From JABDIP01 sp965250245 (GTDB taxonomy: Bacteria > Pseudomonadota > Alphaproteobacteria > DSM-16000 > Inquilinaceae): DNA of 64,000 nucleotides. Positions 60,260 to 64,000 of this stretch are shown here, piece by piece. Below the pieces are notes generated by a model. That model searched no databases. It saw only the letters and a program-made list of their open reading frames with translations, and was not told the DNA's origin. Numbering within the stretch: position 1 is the first letter of the stretch; each line of letters begins with the position of its first letter. The DNA is taken from positions 248,001-312,000 of the forward strand of contig OZ252296.1 of the NCBI GenBank assembly GCA_965250245.1. Reading direction: 5' to 3'. The position numbers were made by a program, and so were the translations under genes.

Positions 60260-61645
60260 CTAGCGCACCGGCACCGCACCGCCGGCCTCGGCCAGCAGCC
60301 GGTCGCCGAGGGCCTCGTCGACGCTGGGGTCGACGAGCATGCCTTCGATCGCCGGGATCAGGTCGGTGACCACGATGCGCTCGCCGGGTTCCAGGCCGGA
60401 CTCGATCACCACGAAATCGTCCTGGGCCGGTCCCCGGGTGATCGGCCGGAACTCCAGGCGGTTGTCGGCGCCGGCCACATAGACGATCGGGTTCCCGTCG
60501 GCGCCGCGATGCACAGCGACCCGGGGCACGACGATGACGTCCTCATAGGCCGCGCCGCGCACCTCGACCTCGACGAACATGTTCTTGGTCAGGGGCGGGC
60601 GGATGCCGGGCAGGGCCTGGCGATACGGTTCCTCGACCGCGATGATCAGGCCCAGGGTGCGGGTCTGCGGGTCGATGGTGTCGCTGATCCGGTCCAGCCG
60701 GCCGGTCCAGCTCGACTCCAGCTCGCCGATCCGCAGCCGCACGATGGCCTGCATGCCCCAGCGCCTCGGCAGGTCGGACATCTGTTCGGCGGTGACCGTC
60801 GACAGGTCGAGGTCGCGGCGGACCAGCGGCACCAGCCGGTCGATGCTCATCTGCGCCGTCACCTCGGCGACGTCGATGCTGTCGGCCACCGCCATGGTCT
60901 GGCCAGCGGCAACGAACTGGTCCTCCTCGGCGGTCAGCTCGGCGATGCGGGCGTCGAAGGGCATGCGGATCTCGGTGCGGGCGAGGTCGGTCTCGGCCTC
61001 CAGCAACTGCGATTGGTTGAGCGCCAGGCTCGCCCCCAAAACCCGGCGTTCCGCCGGCAGCAGGGTGAGCTGGTTGTCCAAATCCTGGACCCGCTGGCGC
61101 TGGTTGAGGACGGCGGTCTCCGCGTCGTCGACGCTGGCCTGGCTGGTGTTGCCGTTGCCCAGCAGCCGGCGCTGCCGAGTCAGATCCTCCTGGGCCAGGG
61201 CGAGGCCGCGCTGCTCGATCTCCATCGACGCCGTGATGTTGGACTCGCGGACGTCCAGCTCGGCGAGCTGGGCCTCGATGCTCTCGACATTGGCCTGGCT
61301 GCGGGCGACGGCCAGCTCGTAGTCGGTCGGATCGATACGCAGGATCAGGGTGCCGGCGGGCAGCACCCGCCCGCGCTCCAGTTCCGGGTTGCGATAGACG
61401 ATGCGGCCGGGGATCTCGGCAACCGCCTCCCATACCGTGCCGGGCTCCGCATAGCCGTAGCCGAGCGCCCGCGGCACGAACCGGGCCGGGGTGGCTTCGA
61501 TCACGCGAACCGACCGGGCGGTCTCCTCTGGCTCGGCGCGCTCCGGCGCGTCGCGGCCGGAGATCTGCATGGCCAGCACCGCGACGCCGATGGCGATCGG
61601 CGGCAGCACCAGGAAGCGTTTCCAGAGGGCGCGGCGTTCGCTCAT
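60260..61645 (-). CDS. RND periplasmic adaptor 2
   Basis: 461 residues. One N-terminal anchor helix (FLVLPPIAIGVAVLAMQIS) replaces the lipoprotein signal of the other adaptor. The order is barrel-sandwich half (AVAEIPGRIVYRNPELERGR), a long alpha-hairpin (about 115-225), the second half (TEIRMPFDARIAEL), then beta-barrel and membrane-proximal domains. Its start overlaps the regulator stop by 4 bases (ATGA). Confidence 0.92.
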   Translation of the reverse strand: MSERRALWKRFLVLPPIAIGVAVLAMQISGRDAPERAEPEETARSVRVIEATPARFVPRALGYGYAEPGTVWEAVAEIPGRIVYRNPELERGRVLPAGTLILRIDPTDYELAVARSQANVESIEAQLAELDVRESNITASMEIEQRGLALAQEDLTRQRRLLGNGNTSQASVDDAETAVLNQRQRVQDLDNQLTLLPAERRVLGASLALNQSQLLEAETDLARTEIRMPFDARIAELTAEEDQFVAAGQTMAVADSIDVAEVTAQMSIDRLVPLVRRDLDLSTVTAEQMSDLPRRWGMQAIVRLRIGELESSWTGRLDRISDTIDPQTRTLGLIIAVEEPYRQALPGIRPPLTKNMFVEVEVRGAAYEDVIVVPRVAVHRGADGNPIVYVAGADNRLEFRPITRGPAQDDFVVIESGLEPGERIVVTDLIPAIEGMLVDPSVDEALGDRLLAEAGGAVPVR

Positions 61646-62337
61646 TGCGCAACCTCGCTTGCGACAGCCGTATCCTTGCCCAGCCCCAGGGCGCTCAGGG
61701 CCATGGGCACCAGCACGTCGGCGATCGCGTCGATCCTCTCGGGCGTGTACTCGGTCCAGTCCAGGCGCCGCAGCAGCGGCTGCTTGGCGATGCCGAAGCC
61801 GATGATCTGGCCCATCATGACATGGGCCGCCAGGATCGCCTCGGGATCGTCCGGAGCGACGCCGCGCGCCGCCGCCGTCAGCCCGGTGACCGCGCGATGC
61901 ATCGGCTCGATCAGGTTCTTGAAGAGGATCGGGAAGGCCGTCGACGGCACCGCGAATTCGCGCAGCACCAGGCGTATCTGTTCCTGGCGCGGCCCATGGG
62001 CGATGAAGGTCCGGATCTGCGCCCGCACCATGCGCTCCGCCGCCGCCGCCAGTTTGGCGCGGTCGCTGCCGGCCTCCGCCACGTCGGCCCGCAGGGCCTC
62101 GACCACCGGCGCGGACCGCTGGCGGCTGTCGGCTATCACCGATTCCGCCACCGCCTCGAACAGCCCCTGCTTGCCGCCGAAATGATAGGCGATGGCGGCC
62201 AGGTTGACGCCGGCCTCGCGGGCCAGCATGCGGGTCGGGACGGCCTCGTAGCCCAGGCGGCTGAACAGCTTCAGCCCGGCCTCGATCAGTTGCGCCCGGG
62301 TCTCGTCGCCCCGAACCGGTGTGTCGACGGTTGCCAT
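61642..62337 (-). CDS. TetR-family regulator, CecR-like
   Basis: 231 residues. The HTH is in AGLKLFSRLGYEAVPTRMLA and AGVNLAAIAYHFGGKQGLFE. The C-terminal part (about 85-215) has the form of CecR/YbiH-like regulators of efflux genes (FIAHGPRQEQIRLVLREF). It is the first gene of the RND operon and translationally coupled to the adaptor. It probably represses its own operon through the tandem palindromes just upstream. Confidence 0.93.
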   Translation of the reverse strand: MATVDTPVRGDETRAQLIEAGLKLFSRLGYEAVPTRMLAREAGVNLAAIAYHFGGKQGLFEAVAESVIADSRQRSAPVVEALRADVAEAGSDRAKLAAAAERMVRAQIRTFIAHGPRQEQIRLVLREFAVPSTAFPILFKNLIEPMHRAVTGLTAAARGVAPDDPEAILAAHVMMGQIIGFGIAKQPLLRRLDWTEYTPERIDAIADVLVPMALSALGLGKDTAVASEVAQ

Positions 62338-62348
62338 GCCGTCAATAT

Positions 62349-62381
62349 AGTCAATCGACTGACTTAGTCAATCGATTGACT
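62349..62381. promoter_or_regulatory. Tandem TetR operator palindromes
   Basis: Two 16-bp sites 17 bp apart: AGTCAATCGACTGACT (62349, one mispaired position) and AGTCAATCGATTGACT (62366, perfect palindrome). They lie 12-44 bp upstream of the TetR start codon, where they would cover the promoter. Motif AGTCAATCGATTGACT fits TetR-type operators in symmetry and size. Confidence 0.8.
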
Positions 62382-62512
62382 GAATGTGGTGACGATCCCT
62401 CCGGATGGGCGTAGACTGGTCTTGAAATTGTCATGGCAGTTTCACCCGGCGGCAAACGACGCCGGATAGCGTCGGCCGCCTGCTCTTGCACATTCATCGG
62501 GGAGGGTTGGTC

Positions 62513-64000
62513 ATGCGCAGCATCACCATGACATCGTCACCTATTGCTCGCCGCCGTTTCCTGCGCCGGAGCGCGATGCTTGGCGGCAGCGCCATGGCCG
62601 CCGGACTGTTCGCGGCGCCCTCGATCGTTGTGGCCCAGACCGCCCGCCCGCAGATCACCCATGGCCTGCAGACCGGCGATGTCTCGGGGGACGGCGCCGT
62701 GCTCTGGTCGCGGGCAGATCGGCCGTCCCGCATGCTGGTCGACCTGGCGACGACCGAATCCTTCGCCAATCCGCACCGGATCGTCGGTCCGGCGGCGCTG
62801 GAGGTCGGCGACTTCACCGCCAAGATGCAGCTGAGCGGCCTGCCGGCCGGCCAGCGCATCTTCGCCCGAGTGCGCTTCCAGGACCTGCAGAACCTGGACA
62901 TCGAGAGCGAGGCGGTGGTCGGGTCCTTCGTCACCGCGCCGGCGGCCCGCCGCGAGATCAACTTCGTCTGGTCCGGCGACACCGCCGGGCAGGGCTGGGG
63001 CATCAACCTCGACTGGGGCGGCATGAAGATCTACGAGACCATGCGCCAGCTGCAGCCCGACTTCTTCATCCATTCCGGGGACACGATCTATGCCGACGGG
63101 CCGATCCAGGCCGAGAAGGAGATGCCGAACGGTGAGATCTGGAAGAACGTGACGATCGAGGAGAAGGCCAAGAACGCCGAGACGCTGGCCGAGTTCCGCG
63201 GCAACTACAAATACAACCTCATGGACGCCAATGTGCGGGCGTTCAACGCCGAGGTGCCCATGTGCTGCCAGTGGGACGACCACGAGACGGTCAACAACTG
63301 GTACCCGCAGGAGATCCTCGACCGCGACGACTACACGGTGAAGAGCGTCGCCTTGCTCTCGGCGCGGGCCAACCAGGCGTTCCGCGAGTTCATGCCGATC
63401 ACCCAGCACCCGGTCGAGGCCGGGCGGATCTACCGCAAGATCTCCTACGGGCCCTCACTGGACGTCTTCTTCATCGATCTGCGCAGCTATCGCGGGCCGA
63501 ACACCGCCAACGACCAGGCCGAGCCCGGCATCGACACGCCGTTCCTGGGCCGCGACCAGATGCGCTGGCTGAAGCAGGAGCTGCTGGCGTCGAACGCCAC
63601 CTGGAAGGTGATCGCGTCCGACATGCCGATCGGCCTGCTGGTGCGCGACGGCGACAGCGCGTTCGAGAACGGCGCCAATGGCGACGGTCCGGCCCGCGGC
63701 CGCGAGCTGGAGATCGCCAACCTGCTGTCCTTCATCAAGCACAGCGGGATCACCAACACGGTCTGGTTCACCGCCGATGTGCACTACACCGCAGCGCACT
63801 ACTACGATCCGAGCCAGGCGCAGTTCCAGGATTTCGAGCCGTTCTGGGAGTTCGTGTCCGGGCCGCTGAACGCCGGCAGCTTCGGTCCCGGCGACCTCGA
63901 CAACACCTTCGGGCCGCAGCTCATGTACGTGAAATCGCCGGAAGGCGTGCCGAACCTGCCGCCCAGCGACGGGCTGCAGTTCTTCGGCCATGTCCGCATC
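62513..64000 (+). CDS. PhoD-like alkaline phosphatase/phosphodiesterase, Tat-exported, C-terminus cut off
   Basis: The visible 496 residues begin with a twin-arginine signal (ARRRFLRRSAMLGGSAMAA, cleavage near VVA). An N-terminal beta domain (about 45-145) is followed by the metallophosphatase: FVWSGDTAGQG, FIHSGDTIYADGP, CCQWDDHETVNNW and WFTADVHYTAAHYY. These are the PhoD metal ligands, for iron and calcium. It hydrolyses phosphate mono- or diesters in the periplasm. The start has GGGGAGGG upstream. The frame is open to the right edge, so the C-terminus is missing. No Pho box was identified in the region upstream. Confidence 0.93.
   Translation, partial: MRSITMTSSPIARRRFLRRSAMLGGSAMAAGLFAAPSIVVAQTARPQITHGLQTGDVSGDGAVLWSRADRPSRMLVDLATTESFANPHRIVGPAALEVGDFTAKMQLSGLPAGQRIFARVRFQDLQNLDIESEAVVGSFVTAPAARREINFVWSGDTAGQGWGINLDWGGMKIYETMRQLQPDFFIHSGDTIYADGPIQAEKEMPNGEIWKNVTIEEKAKNAETLAEFRGNYKYNLMDANVRAFNAEVPMCCQWDDHETVNNWYPQEILDRDDYTVKSVALLSARANQAFREFMPITQHPVEAGRIYRKISYGPSLDVFFIDLRSYRGPNTANDQAEPGIDTPFLGRDQMRWLKQELLASNATWKVIASDMPIGLLVRDGDSAFENGANGDGPARGRELEIANLLSFIKHSGITNTVWFTADVHYTAAHYYDPSQAQFQDFEPFWEFVSGPLNAGSFGPGDLDNTFGPQLMYVKSPEGVPNLPPSDGLQFFGHVRI

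Noticed and set aside
59684..62185. An 833-codon open frame on the plus strand opposite the second RND operon
   Set aside because: Antisense shadow spanning three genes on the other strand, with low-complexity His/Arg/Gln-rich product.

Overview
This is a GC-rich, densely coding window from a Gram-negative bacterium, most likely an alphaproteobacterium of the Rhodospirillales type. Supporting signs are two tripartite RND pumps, Tat-exported periplasmic proteins, a PspF/PspABC envelope-stress locus, CtrA-like TTAA-N7-TTAA boxes, and two families of dispersed palindromic intergenic repeats. The taxonomic call is inference. I recognised no rRNA, tRNA, CRISPR array, prophage or intact insertion sequence.

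Layout. 1-465: start of a CaiB/BaiF CoA-transferase that runs off the left edge. 607-4971: AcrAB-like RND efflux operon. 5189-6710: orphan DotU-like membrane protein and a secreted coiled-coil protein. 6840-9223: convergent acyl-CoA dehydrogenase and APH-fold kinase, the two halves of eukaryotic ACAD10/11. 9379-9984: secreted protein of unknown function.

10169-21948 is a signal-transduction island. It holds a kinase-less membrane sensor, a Cys-rich mini-protein, a 54-residue mini-protein, an IS1595-type N-terminal fragment, four secreted tandem PilJ-type proteins, a two-receiver regulator, a membrane histidine kinase with a long Pro/Ala tail, and a REC-REC-REC-kinase protein whose phospho-accepting His is replaced by Arg. 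Most transcription units in it are preceded by a TTAA-N7-TTAA-like box. I think this is an undescribed periplasm-sensing multi-receiver phosphorelay.

21957-39314 is a catabolic island. On the minus strand lie a CUT1-type ABC transporter (two permeases, two ATPases, binding protein) and dihydroxyacetone kinase DhaKL. Divergent from it are an S-methylthioribose-kinase-like gene, an isochorismatase-fold hydrolase and a BtpA/SgcQ protein. A second minus-strand cluster then encodes a VOC protein, a quinone oxidoreductase, an MtnA-like sugar-1-phosphate isomerase, small and large dimethylformamidase-like subunits, and a creatininase-family hydrolase. Together they suggest uptake, C1-phosphorylation, isomerisation and amide hydrolysis of an unidentified (deoxy)pentose-linked nitrogen compound. 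The usual methionine-salvage partners are absent.

39476-46567: a small secreted protein, two histidine kinases (one hybrid), and the Psp locus, where pspF is divergent from a sigma-54-driven operon of a new small membrane protein plus pspA, pspB and pspC. 46651-48569: an alpha/beta hydrolase lacking the usual nucleophile and a ChrR-like double cupin. 48603-53587: galK, galT and a GH42 beta-galactosidase under a DeoR-family regulator, divergent from an L-lactate dehydrogenase gene. 54630-57112: cupin, Yip1-like membrane protein, RlmD/TrmA-family RNA methyltransferase. 57119-62337: second RND operon headed by a TetR regulator with tandem operator palindromes. 62513-64000: Tat-exported PhoD-like phosphatase, cut by the right edge.
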